DNA of 8,871 nt from Acidobacteriota bacterium (GTDB lineage Bacteria > Acidobacteriota > Terriglobia > UBA7540), in contig PLWR01000691.1 in the NCBI GenBank assembly GCA_003165615.1, positions 6,705-15,575 on the forward strand, read 5' to 3'. The notes under the pieces are model-generated. The model was not told the DNA's origin and made no database searches. It was given only the letters and a program-made list of their open reading frames with translations. Position numbers and translations under genes: made by a program. Shown here in pieces: positions 1 through 6,984 of this stretch (the first letter of the stretch is position 1; every line of letters begins with the position of its first letter).

Positions 1-1436
1 CGGAAAGCGTTCTTCTCGCCGCCGCCGGAGGAGTCGCCGGTCTCTTCCTGGCGTGGCAAGGTAGCAAAGCCCTGGCAAGCGCTGTTCATAATTGGTGGGC
101 TCTGCTCTCGCTTGATGTAAGTCCCAACTGGCGGGTGCTAGCATTCACAGTGACGGTTTCCATTGCTGTCGGCATTCTCTCTGGACTTGCGCCCGCATGG
201 CACGGTACGGCGATGGACTTGGCGCCTACGCTTAAGGCGGCGACAGGCCCCTCGAGCCTGGGAGGTGTGAGCGGGAGGCGATCACTTTTGCGCGATGGGC
301 TGGTCGTCTGTCAAATAACCCTGGCGACGCTGGTGCTGGTTGCGGCCGGATTATTCCTGCGGACCCTCGTGAAGCTCAAAAGCGTGGAGCTTGGATTCAA
401 CCCGCGTAACTTAATCCTCTTTGAAATTTCTCCGGAACAAAGTGCGTACAAGAGCGAGGCGGTGAAACGTCTTTATCAGCAAATGACGGACCGGGTTTCC
501 GCCTTGCCCGACGTGGCGTCGGCGAGCTTTTCCCGGTTCGCGCTGGTCGGCACCAACTTGAACAGCGACGAGGTGTGGATTCGGGGCGGAGCCCACCCCG
601 CCGCCGCCCAAGTTGACACGCTGCCGGTCGGCCCCCGGTTCTTTGAAACCATGGAGATCCCGCTGCTCGAAGGGCGTGGCATCACGGCACAAGACATCCA
701 GGGCTCAAAACGCGTCGCGGTGATTAATGCCGCCATGGCGCAGCGCTACTTTGCCGCCCAAAACCCGCTTGGCCGGTGGCTCGGTGCGGGGCAGGATGGA
801 AAGAACACTTCTGAGATCATCGGTGTCGTGGGTGACGCGAAATACAACGAGGTTTCCAGGGACGTTGCGCCAACCGTTTACACTCCCCTGCTGGGCGGGC
901 GCGCCACCTTTGCCTTGCGCACGGCGATCGACCCGCGAACACTGATTCCGGCGGTGCGCCGCGTTGTGCGCGAGCTTGACCCCGATCTTCCCATTATCTC
1001 CATCCAAACCCAGGCTGAGCAGATCGAGAAGACGTTGTTTGAGCAACGCTTGATCGCAGACCTTTCGGGCCTGTTCGGCCTGCTGGCGCTGATGCTGGCT
1101 TGTGTGGGCGTATATGGAGTGGTGTCGTACGGCGTGGCGGTGCGCACCAACGAGATAGGGATTCGCATGGCGCTGGGGGCGAGCCCGAGTCATATCCTGG
1201 GGTTGGTTCTGCGGCAAAGCGCGGTGCTGACACTCTCTGGCGTGGGCCTCGGCATGGCCGGAGCTGTGGCGCTCACACGCGTCGCCAAAGCATTGCTGTA
1301 TGGTGTAACACCGACGGACACCGCCGCATTCGCGGGTGCGCTGGTGATTATGCCGGTGGTTGCAATGATAGCGAGCTACGTTCCCGCCCGCCGCGCAACC
1401 AAGGTCGACCCCATGACGGCTCTGCGGCAGGAGTAA
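1..1436 (+). CDS. ADOP/MacB-like ABC permease, C-terminal part (cut by left edge)
   Basis: This is an inner-membrane permease of the duplicated MacB/FtsX type. The frame is open from base 3 to the TAA at 1434-1436, giving 477 residues, so the gene continues off the left edge. An in-frame GTG at 135 is not the real start, because the frame is open and membrane-like upstream of it. By alignment to the third permease, about 320 N-terminal residues are missing. Visible in order: two hydrophobic segments ending the first FtsX domain (residues ~1-18 and ~45-66), a membrane segment opening the second half (~99-119), a second MacB-like periplasmic core (~121-350), and a final FtsX domain with three segments (~353-378, ~403-425, ~436-460). 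The motif NEIGIRMALGAS follows the first of these, and the C-terminus VPARRATKVDPMTALRQE is typical of the family. It is probably functionally linked to the permeases and ATPases downstream. Substrate unknown. Confidence 0.93.
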   Translation, partial: ESVLLAAAGGVAGLFLAWQGSKALASAVHNWWALLSLDVSPNWRVLAFTVTVSIAVGILSGLAPAWHGTAMDLAPTLKAATGPSSLGGVSGRRSLLRDGLVVCQITLATLVLVAAGLFLRTLVKLKSVELGFNPRNLILFEISPEQSAYKSEAVKRLYQQMTDRVSALPDVASASFSRFALVGTNLNSDEVWIRGGAHPAAAQVDTLPVGPRFFETMEIPLLEGRGITAQDIQGSKRVAVINAAMAQRYFAAQNPLGRWLGAGQDGKNTSEIIGVVGDAKYNEVSRDVAPTVYTPLLGGRATFALRTAIDPRTLIPAVRRVVRELDPDLPIISIQTQAEQIEKTLFEQRLIADLSGLFGLLALMLACVGVYGVVSYGVAVRTNEIGIRMALGASPSHILGLVLRQSAVLTLSGVGLGMAGAVALTRVAKALLYGVTPTDTAAFAGALVIMPVVAMIASYVPARRATKVDPMTALRQE

Positions 1437-1440
1437 GACA

Positions 1441-1469
1441 GTTGTCAGTCGCCAGTTGTCAGTAGTCAG
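1441..1469. repeat. GTTGTCAGT-type short direct repeats
   Basis: Two copies of a 14-bp unit beginning gttgtcagt lie head to tail at 1441-1454 and 1455-1468, five bases after the permease stop codon. The same CAGT-rich vocabulary occurs in the opposite orientation at about 1611-1700. The two blocks therefore bracket the hairpin at 1476-1554 as a loose outer inverted repeat. No coding potential is seen. Confidence 0.7.
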
Positions 1470-1475
1470 GCGCCG

Positions 1476-1554
1476 GGTAGCACAGGCACTCCTGCCTGTG
1501 GCGAAAGCCGCGGCACGCTGTGCATAGGGCACTGGCAAGAGTGCCCGTGCTACC
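1476..1554. repeat. REP/MITE-like imperfect hairpin element
   Basis: A 24-base left arm (1476-1499, starting ggtagcacaggcactc) and a right arm (1531-1554, ending gtgcccgtgctacc) are reverse complements at 21 of 24 positions. The 31-base loop holds a small gcac/gtgc hairpin (1513-1523). No T-run follows, so it is not an intrinsic terminator. The form resembles dispersed palindromic REP-type repeats. Copies elsewhere in the genome cannot be checked here. Confidence 0.75.
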
Positions 1555-1624
1555 GCCATCGTAACGGCGATTTAGAAGGTTTAGCTGATCGCTAATCGCA
1601 GAATGTGGATGGCTGACGACTGAG

Positions 1625-1700
1625 AACTGGAAACTGATGACTGACGACTGCGAACTGAAAACTGATGACTGACGACTGCGAACTGAAAACTGATGACTGA
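1625..1700. repeat. 28-bp tandem repeat, about 2.7 copies
   Basis: Units start at 1625, 1653 and 1681. The first two are 28 bp each and differ by one base; the third matches for its first 20 bases (aactgaaaactgatgactga) and then diverges into the ribosome-binding region of the next gene. Each unit reads as two related 14-bp halves. The array ends only five bases before the Shine-Dalgarno, so it lies in the leader of the 818-residue permease if that gene is transcribed from upstream. Confidence 0.85.
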
Positions 1701-1705
1701 AAACC

Positions 1706-1710
1706 AAGGA
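1706..1710 (+). promoter_or_regulatory. Shine-Dalgarno for the second permease
   Basis: The sequence aagga lies eight bases before the ATG at 1719 and supports that start. The gene product begins MSTLLQDLKFGLRML, the usual N-terminus of short-form ADOP proteins. Confidence 0.7.
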
Positions 1711-1718
1711 TCGAACCC

Positions 1719-4175
1719 ATGAGTACGTTACTCCAAGACCTGAAGTTCGGCCTGCGCATGCTGGCCAAGAACCCCGGCTTTACTGCTGTCGCGGTGCTGA
1801 CGCTGGCGCTGGGCCTAGCCGCGGTGAGCACGATTTTCGCGGTAGTGGAAACGGTCCTGCTCAGGCCGCTGGACTACCCGCATCCCGAGCGAATCTTTTC
1901 CATCTCCCAGTCCGTGCCGAGCCTTACGCGCGGACCGCTGGTGGTAACGCTGGGAGAGTTTAAACGATGGGAGAGGTCCGGCCTGTTCGAGCATGCCGCG
2001 GTCATGGCCACCGACGAGTACACCCTTCTCGGGCCCGGTCATCCGGAGCGAATCTCAGGAGTGAGCATAACCCCCGATTTTTTCCGCGTGTTCGGCGTCC
2101 AGCCATTCCTGGGCCGGGGATTCACTAGCGAAGATTCCAAGCCGGGGAATCACCGGGTGATGGTTCTCAGTTACCCTTTGTGGATGAGTTCGTTTGGGGG
2201 CGACCGCGGCGTGGTGGGCAAATCCATAACGTTGATGGACGGGCCGATGACGATCATCGGGGTGATGCCGCCACGTTTCGACTTTCCCCGCCTGGCTGAC
2301 GTGCGGACAATTGTATCGTGGTTCCCCGAGCGGACCGACTTCTGGACTCCGCTCATTGTCAGCGGGGTTCCCCACGAACAAGATAATTTCAACTACTACA
2401 TGCTGGGAAGGCTGCGAGATGGAATCACCCCGCAGCGCGCCTCCGCGGAACTTCGGGCCAGCGCCATCCAAATGTTCCGGGATTTCGGCAAGAAGTCCCC
2501 TTCCTACAGCCGCGGGCGTGAATACATGTTGGAGTCGCTGGCCATCAAGGTGGTGCCTTTGCAGGACAGTATGGCTTGGGGGATTCGCGATGCGCTGTGG
2601 ATGCTGCTGGCCGCGGTGGGGCTGCTACTGGCCCTGGTCCTGTTCAATCTCGGCAACCTGCTGCTGACACGGAATGCCAACCGTTTTCGTGAGTTCGTGG
2701 TGCGCGAAGCGCTGGGGGCCACGCGCTGGCAACTCTTTCGGCAAGGCCTTATGGAACAGCTAATGCTCACCGCCGCCGCCGCTTTCATCAGCCTGTCCCT
2801 CGCGGAGCTGAGTGTTTCCGTTATTCGAAACGTGGCGGGGGGGCGCCTGCCCAGGTTTTATGCACTTACCGTGGACCTGCGTGTCACCGCTTTGCTTGCC
2901 GTGCTTGCACTCCTGATCGCCGCCTTGTTCGGGGCCCTGCCGCTGCTGGTGGTTCGCAACTCCCGCCTGAGTGGCGCTTTGCAGAGCGAAGGCCGCAGCT
3001 TAACGGGTGACCGAAGCACCAACCGGCTGAAATCCGGCCTGATGGTGCTGCAGATTGCCGCATCGATGGTGCTGCTGATCGGAGCCGGGCTGCTCATCCA
3101 GAGCTTCGTGAACGTGATGCGTGTCCAACCCGGTTTCGATTGTCACAACGTGCTGAACGTCACGGTGACGCTGGACGTTAAAAAAAATCAGGACGATGCG
3201 AAGCGCCTGGCGCACTTCCGCGAGATGCTCCAAGCTTTTCGGAGCATTCCCGGGGTCGAGTCCGCCGCATTGGTAAGCGACGTTCCCCTGACCGGAGATG
3301 TAAATATCCACACCGTGGGGCCGGTGGACAGACCTGCGACCGGGCCGGAAGAGCCGGCGGAAGTGCGGCTGGTGGATGCGAGCTATTTCCGTACCATGAG
3401 CATTCCGTTGATTGCGGGACGCCAGTTTCGGGAAGACGAACCGGAAGGCTCTGCCATCATCAGCCGCAAGATGGCGTCCCGCTGGTGGCCGGGCGAGGAC
3501 GCGATTGGAAAGCAGTTCAAGGACCATGATGCTCCGCCCCTCACCATCGTCGGAATTGTGGGGGATATTCACAACGCATCGCTCGAGAGCGAACCGAGAA
3601 TGCAATTCTATCTGCCGCTCGCGGCCTATACATGGTTCAGCGAATACTTCATGATTCGCACCCGGATCGATCCGTTTGCCATCTTGCCCGCCGTCCAGCA
3701 GACGGTGTGGCGGCTCGACCCGGAAGCGGCGGTAAATCATCCCCAGACCATGGAGCGGCTGCTGCAATCTGTAACGCTCGACAGGCGCTTCGAGGCTGGA
3801 CTGGTAGGGGGCTTCGCCGCGACGGCCCTGTTCCTGGCCGCGATGGGACTGTTCAGCATCGGTTCACTTTCCGTCGCGCGGCGCACCAGGGAGTTTGGAA
3901 TTCGAATGACACTGGGTGCAAAGGCCGTCGATTTGTTAAGGCTTGAGTTGCTTCGGGCGCTGGGCCTGGTTGTGGCCGGACTCGCCGTCGGGGTCGCCGC
4001 CTCACTGGCGTTGGGAAAGGTAGTGGCGGGGCTTCTATACGGAGTGGCGCCCTGGAGCCCCGCAGTGTACATTGCGGCGGTGGCGGCGCTGGTCGTGCCC
4101 GCCTTTGTAGCCGCATGGATTCCCGCCCGGCGAGCAAGTAAGGTCGATCCCATGGTGGCGTTGCGGTACGAGTAA
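1719..4175 (+). CDS. ADOP-family (duplicated MacB/FtsX) ABC transporter permease, 818 aa
   Basis: Inner-membrane permease made of two MacB-like halves on one chain. The first half has an N-terminal membrane segment (~21-48), a periplasmic core (~50-285) and three membrane segments (~290-316, ~343-368, ~388-412). The second half has a membrane segment (~438-463), a second periplasmic core (~465-690) and three segments (~693-718, ~744-770, ~782-802). MacB carries one such half per chain and dimerises; eight segments suggest this chain forms a complete pseudo-dimer. The cytoplasmic motif after the first FtsX segment is REFVVREALGA, and in the second half REFGIRMTLGA. The end, PARRASKVDPMVALRYE, is the family signature. 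It lacks the N-terminal prefix domain of longer ADOPs. It is the more divergent of the two complete permeases: the usual CANVxxL stretch reads FNLGNLL and the usual GANTAIF reads AAVSTIF. It probably works with the ATPases downstream; substrate unknown. Confidence 0.95.
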   Translation: MSTLLQDLKFGLRMLAKNPGFTAVAVLTLALGLAAVSTIFAVVETVLLRPLDYPHPERIFSISQSVPSLTRGPLVVTLGEFKRWERSGLFEHAAVMATDEYTLLGPGHPERISGVSITPDFFRVFGVQPFLGRGFTSEDSKPGNHRVMVLSYPLWMSSFGGDRGVVGKSITLMDGPMTIIGVMPPRFDFPRLADVRTIVSWFPERTDFWTPLIVSGVPHEQDNFNYYMLGRLRDGITPQRASAELRASAIQMFRDFGKKSPSYSRGREYMLESLAIKVVPLQDSMAWGIRDALWMLLAAVGLLLALVLFNLGNLLLTRNANRFREFVVREALGATRWQLFRQGLMEQLMLTAAAAFISLSLAELSVSVIRNVAGGRLPRFYALTVDLRVTALLAVLALLIAALFGALPLLVVRNSRLSGALQSEGRSLTGDRSTNRLKSGLMVLQIAASMVLLIGAGLLIQSFVNVMRVQPGFDCHNVLNVTVTLDVKKNQDDAKRLAHFREMLQAFRSIPGVESAALVSDVPLTGDVNIHTVGPVDRPATGPEEPAEVRLVDASYFRTMSIPLIAGRQFREDEPEGSAIISRKMASRWWPGEDAIGKQFKDHDAPPLTIVGIVGDIHNASLESEPRMQFYLPLAAYTWFSEYFMIRTRIDPFAILPAVQQTVWRLDPEAAVNHPQTMERLLQSVTLDRRFEAGLVGGFAATALFLAAMGLFSIGSLSVARRTREFGIRMTLGAKAVDLLRLELLRALGLVVAGLAVGVAASLALGKVVAGLLYGVAPWSPAVYIAAVAALVVPAFVAAWIPARRASKVDPMVALRYE

Positions 4176-4178
4176 GAC

Positions 4179-4197
4179 GGGGGCTGGGGGCTGGGGG
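4179..4197 (+). repeat. G-tract repeat (GGGGGCT)n
   Basis: Three runs of five G separated by CT start three bases after the permease stop codon. The coding strand is purely G-rich here. It could stall polymerase or fold as a G-quadruplex if a further G-pair downstream joins in, but only three full tracts are present. It may simply be slippage-prone low-complexity DNA. Confidence 0.6.
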
Positions 4198-4223
4198 ATA
4201 AGGATTAGAGGCTATGGAAACCA

Positions 4224-4254
4224 GCTCATCGGCTCATCGGGCCATTTGGCCATT
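4224..4254. repeat. Short direct repeats gctcatcg x2 and ggccatt x2
   Basis: The octamer gctcatcg occurs at 4224-4231 and 4232-4239, followed by ggccatt at 4240-4246 and 4248-4254. The 13-mer tcatcgggccatt (4234-4246) recurs at 8609-8621, and its reverse complement lies at 8689-8701, which links this spacer to the one before the response regulator. Confidence 0.7.
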
Positions 4255-4272
4255 AGTGATTTAGCGATTTGG

Positions 4273-4302
4273 TCATCTGAAGATCACGTGATCAGGTGAT
4301 GA
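4273..4302. repeat. Operator-like palindrome centred on gatcacgtgatc
   Basis: The 12-bp sequence gatcacgtgatc (4282-4293) is a perfect palindrome. After four mismatched bases on each side, the symmetry resumes with tcatc (4273-4277) and gatga (4298-4302) about the same centre. It could be a regulator site upstream of the third permease, or another member of the spacer repeat population. Nothing in the sequence identifies a binding protein. Confidence 0.45.
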
Positions 4303-4318
4303 GATGAGCGCAAGCAAA

Positions 4319-4387
4319 GATCGAAAGTCGAAACTCGAAAGTGCGTCTTGCGAACTGGCGGCCGAGTTTCGAATTCGAGTTTCGGTC
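4319..4387. repeat. Imperfect inverted repeat of TTTCGA-type motifs
   Basis: The left arm (4319-4342, gatcgaaagtcgaaactcg...) pairs with the right arm (4365-4387, agtttcgaattcgagtttcg...) with a one-base gap and a few mismatches, leaving a 22-base loop. The right arm is related to 6893-6914 and 7866-7885 in later spacers. No T-run follows, so an intrinsic terminator is unlikely. The element ends about 16 bases before the ribosome-binding site of the next permease. Confidence 0.7.
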
Positions 4388-4403
4388 GTCGATGACCCGA
4401 TTT

Positions 4404-4408
4404 GAGGT
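4404..4408 (+). promoter_or_regulatory. Shine-Dalgarno for the third permease
   Basis: The sequence gaggt lies five bases before the ATG at 4414. The product begins MSTLFQDLRFGLRML, nearly identical to the start of the preceding permease, which supports this start. Confidence 0.65.
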
Positions 4409-4413
4409 AAGCG

Positions 4414-6816
4414 ATGAGCACTCTGTTCCAAGATCTAAGATTCGGCCTGCGCATGCTGGCAAGGAATCCCGGCTTCACCGCGGTGGTCGTGCTGACGTTA
4501 ACGCTTGGCATTGGGGCCAACACGGCCATTTTTAGCTTCGTGGACGGCTATTTTCTGAGGTCGTTGCCGATTCCAAATCCGGGCCGATTGGTGCGCATTT
4601 GGATGAAGACGCCGCAAGGCAAGGCTTACATCTCGGCTGCGGACTACCAAGATTTACGAACTCAATGCTCGACCCTTTCGGACATCCTTGCTTACACCCG
4701 CCAAAGCCGATTCCTGAATGGCATGGATGAAACGAGCCAGATCGGTGTGGACGAAGTATCACTCAACTACTTTGATGTCTTGGGAATCAAAGCGCTGCGG
4801 GGCCGCACATTTACTTCTGAATTTAATTCTGCTTCATCGGGTCCCAGCGTCGTCATTAGCTACACCCTTTGGCGAAGCCGCCTGGGTGGCGACCCTGGCA
4901 TCGTCGGGAAAACCGTTCGGCTGAACAAACTGCCGGTAGTCGTCCTGGGAGTGGCCCCGGAACATTTTCGGGGGTTAGACAGGTTCGTTCCCACCGATGC
5001 CTGGCTGCCGGGCGAAGAGCTTGTTGATTCGGTGAACTACAGCCGCGGGTTTCACAACTGGGAGAGTTTCGGCCGCATGCGACCGGGCGCAACACCTGAT
5101 CAAGTTAGCGCTGAGTTGGATATGATTGGCCGCCGTCTCGCCCTGGCTTACCCCGCCACAAATAGGGCAGCGACCTTCACGGGCCTCACGGAGACTCAGC
5201 GGATACGCGAGGACTTCCCCATCTACCTGTTGCTGATGGCTGCTGTCGGTCTGGTTCTGCTCATTTGTTGTGCCAACGTCTCCGGCCTCATTTTGGTGCA
5301 GGTGGAAAGCCGGCGCAAGGAGTTTGCCGTGCGCCTGGCGATGGGGACGACTCGTGCGCGCCTGATCCGGCAATTTCTGACCGAGGGTCTCATACTCTCT
5401 CTCTCCGGTTCGGCACTGGGGGTCATGCTTGCAGCTTGGCTCGTGAACTCCGAACGAGCGCTCTTGCCGGCTTATTCCATTCAAATTGGCCCCGACTTGC
5501 GGATCGACGGGCGAGTGCTTGCATTTACGATGTTGGTCACGTTGGTAGCGACTTTGATTTTCGGCGTTATACCCGCGCTCCATGCCTCGAAGGCTGACAT
5601 CACTGCCACGTTGAAAGGACAAGAGGCAGGATTGTCGCGCGGCTCGCGCCGTGTGTCCTCGCGCAACATGATGGTCATTGGCCAGATTGCGCTCGCAATT
5701 TTGATTTTATCGGCAGCGGGCCTCCTCATAGAGAGCTTGAACGTGACCATGCAGGTACCCGTGGGATTCGACGTCCAAAAACACCTGCTCATCGTGAATA
5801 TCGCGGCCCATGCCGAAGACGAGCAATCGACCACTTTACTGCCAAAAACTTCGGAGGCCGTCGAGGGCCTTCCCGGTGTTCTGCATGCTACATGCGCCAT
5901 GAGGATGCCGCTTACCGGGGAGGGAGGCGGTAATGAGCAGAGGGTGTCCATACCCGGATTTGAGCTCCCGCGGGGCCAGGAGAATATTCCCGTCAAGTTC
6001 AATACCGTCAGCCCCAGCTATTTCCAGACGGTCGGGACACGCATTCTAAAGGGCCGCACCTTCACGGGGGGCGATAGTGCCTCCGCGCCCCAGGTTGTCG
6101 TAATCAGTGCGACCATGGCGCGGCGGTTCTGGCCAAGCCACGACCCGATCGGCAGCAGCTTGCGCATTGAAAAGAAAGGCTACGAGATTGTCGGAGTTGT
6201 CGAGGACGTCAAGATCAACCACATCCTGGAAGCCCCCGAGCCCTACATCTATTTCCCTTTCGCCCAAGAGCCGCTTGTGGGGGGAACGCTGATCGTTGAA
6301 ACCGCAGGCGACCCGCTCCTATGGGTTCCGGCGGTTAAACAGCAAATTCGGACACTGGACAAGACTGCCGTCGTTCGGCAAGTTTTCACGGGTAGAAGTG
6401 TTATCCGCGCTGACCTCTACGAGCAACGCATGCTGGCAGCGTTGGTCACCGGCATGAGCCTGCTGGGCATGTTTCTGGCGGCAGTCGGGCTTTACGGGGT
6501 GGTGACGCATTTGGTGAACCTTCGGTCCCATGAAATCGGCATTCGGATGGCGCTGGGAGCTCGACGGAAAGATGTTCTGATGTTGGTGCTGTTCCAAGGA
6601 CTGAAGCTGGTGCTTGCCGGGCTCGTGGCCGGCCTCGGGATGGCGTATGCCGCAACCCGTTTGATGTCCGGAATGCTCTTTGGCGTAACACCCACAGATC
6701 CCGTCGCTCTTTTCGGAGGGGCGTCCGTGGCGTGCACAGTGGCATTGCTGGCGTGTTGCCTGCCCGCCCGCCGGGCGACAATGGTCGATCCCATGGTGGC
6801 GCTGAGGCATGAATAG
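4414..6816 (+). CDS. ADOP-family (duplicated MacB/FtsX) ABC transporter permease, 800 aa
   Basis: Second complete inner-membrane permease with two MacB-like halves. Membrane segments fall at ~21-48, ~270-296, ~324-347, ~367-391, ~419-441, ~672-699, ~728-752 and ~764-784. Two periplasmic cores lie at ~50-268 and ~443-668. The cytoplasmic coupling-type motifs are RRKEFAVRLAMGTTR after the second segment and HEIGIRMALGARRKD in the second half, both near consensus. It ends PARRATMVDPMVALRHE. It keeps the canonical LGIGANTAIF in the first segment, so it is closer to the family norm than its upstream neighbour. It has no N-terminal prefix domain. The stop is 168 bases before the first ATPase start, the shortest spacer between complete genes except the one before the response regulator, so the permease and ATPases are plausible partners. 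Substrate unknown; antimicrobial-compound or lipoprotein/lipid transport are family precedents only. Confidence 0.95.
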   Translation: MSTLFQDLRFGLRMLARNPGFTAVVVLTLTLGIGANTAIFSFVDGYFLRSLPIPNPGRLVRIWMKTPQGKAYISAADYQDLRTQCSTLSDILAYTRQSRFLNGMDETSQIGVDEVSLNYFDVLGIKALRGRTFTSEFNSASSGPSVVISYTLWRSRLGGDPGIVGKTVRLNKLPVVVLGVAPEHFRGLDRFVPTDAWLPGEELVDSVNYSRGFHNWESFGRMRPGATPDQVSAELDMIGRRLALAYPATNRAATFTGLTETQRIREDFPIYLLLMAAVGLVLLICCANVSGLILVQVESRRKEFAVRLAMGTTRARLIRQFLTEGLILSLSGSALGVMLAAWLVNSERALLPAYSIQIGPDLRIDGRVLAFTMLVTLVATLIFGVIPALHASKADITATLKGQEAGLSRGSRRVSSRNMMVIGQIALAILILSAAGLLIESLNVTMQVPVGFDVQKHLLIVNIAAHAEDEQSTTLLPKTSEAVEGLPGVLHATCAMRMPLTGEGGGNEQRVSIPGFELPRGQENIPVKFNTVSPSYFQTVGTRILKGRTFTGGDSASAPQVVVISATMARRFWPSHDPIGSSLRIEKKGYEIVGVVEDVKINHILEAPEPYIYFPFAQEPLVGGTLIVETAGDPLLWVPAVKQQIRTLDKTAVVRQVFTGRSVIRADLYEQRMLAALVTGMSLLGMFLAAVGLYGVVTHLVNLRSHEIGIRMALGARRKDVLMLVLFQGLKLVLAGLVAGLGMAYAATRLMSGMLFGVTPTDPVALFGGASVACTVALLACCLPARRATMVDPMVALRHE

Positions 6817-6820
6817 CGGA

Positions 6821-6865
6821 CGATTGTCGATTGCCCATAGGCTGATATTCGAAATTCGACAATCG
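6821..6865. repeat. Inverted repeat cgattgtcga / tcgacaatcg
   Basis: Perfect 10-bp arms at 6821-6830 and 6856-6865 enclose a 25-base loop, starting four bases after the permease stop codon. No T-run follows. It may stabilise the 3' end of the permease message, or be another spacer repeat. Confidence 0.65.
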
Positions 6866-6892
6866 AAGCCACCACACCCGAGCGCACGCCCG

Positions 6893-6936
6893 GGTTTCGC
6901 ATTTCAAGTTTCGGATTTAGGTCTTCGATGACCCGA
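6893..6936. repeat. Spacer element shared with the preceding spacer
   Basis: This stretch (ggtttcgcatttcaagtttc... to tcgatgacccga) parallels 4364-4400 in the previous spacer. Both carry two spaced TTTCG motifs and then the identical 12-mer tcgatgacccga (6925-6936 and 4389-4400), although the internal gap differs by a few bases. In both cases the element sits shortly upstream of the next gene's ribosome-binding site. This may be a dispersed repeat or a shared regulatory leader. Confidence 0.6.
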
Positions 6937-6973
6937 AGAGTGTATATTTTGAATCGATTCGCAAGCCGACACT

Positions 6974-6980
6974 AAGGAGA
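6974..6980 (+). promoter_or_regulatory. Strong Shine-Dalgarno for the first ATPase
   Basis: The sequence aaggaga lies four bases before the ATG at 6985. It is the best ribosome-binding site in the window and fixes that start, even though the ABC domain itself begins only at about residue 25. Confidence 0.85.
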
Positions 6981-6984
6981 GCGT

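Noticed and set aside
135..137. GTG as the start of permease 1
   Set aside because: The frame is open upstream to base 3 and encodes hydrophobic sequence matching the preceding membrane segment of the family, so the gene is simply cut by the window edge.
1512..1524. Sigma-54 promoter look-alike (ggcacgctgtgca)
   Set aside because: The GG and GC elements are 10 bases apart where the -24/-12 consensus needs 12, and the match lies inside the hairpin loop. No convincing -24/-12 site was found in any spacer.
1476..1554. Intrinsic terminator after permease 1
   Set aside because: The stem is long and imperfect with a 31-base loop, and no T-run follows. The same objection applies to the other spacer stems.
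705..1559. Long open frame on the minus strand (about 284 codons) opposite permease 1
   Set aside because: It is antisense to a clear family member, its translation is rich in H, R, Q and A with no domain pattern, and it runs into spacer repeats. It is a GC-driven shadow.
1625..1700. Possible CRISPR array (28-bp repeats)
   Set aside because: The units are directly adjacent with no unique spacers, fewer than three complete copies are present, and no cas gene is visible.
3000..3767. Minus-strand open frame of about 255 codons opposite permease 2
   Set aside because: It is fully inside the permease gene, has no recognisable motifs or ribosome-binding site, and has biased composition expected of an antisense shadow.
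6943..6948. -10-like tatatt before ATPase 1
   Set aside because: No acceptable -35 hexamer lies at the right distance (the region reads ggtctt), so a promoter call is not supported by sequence alone.
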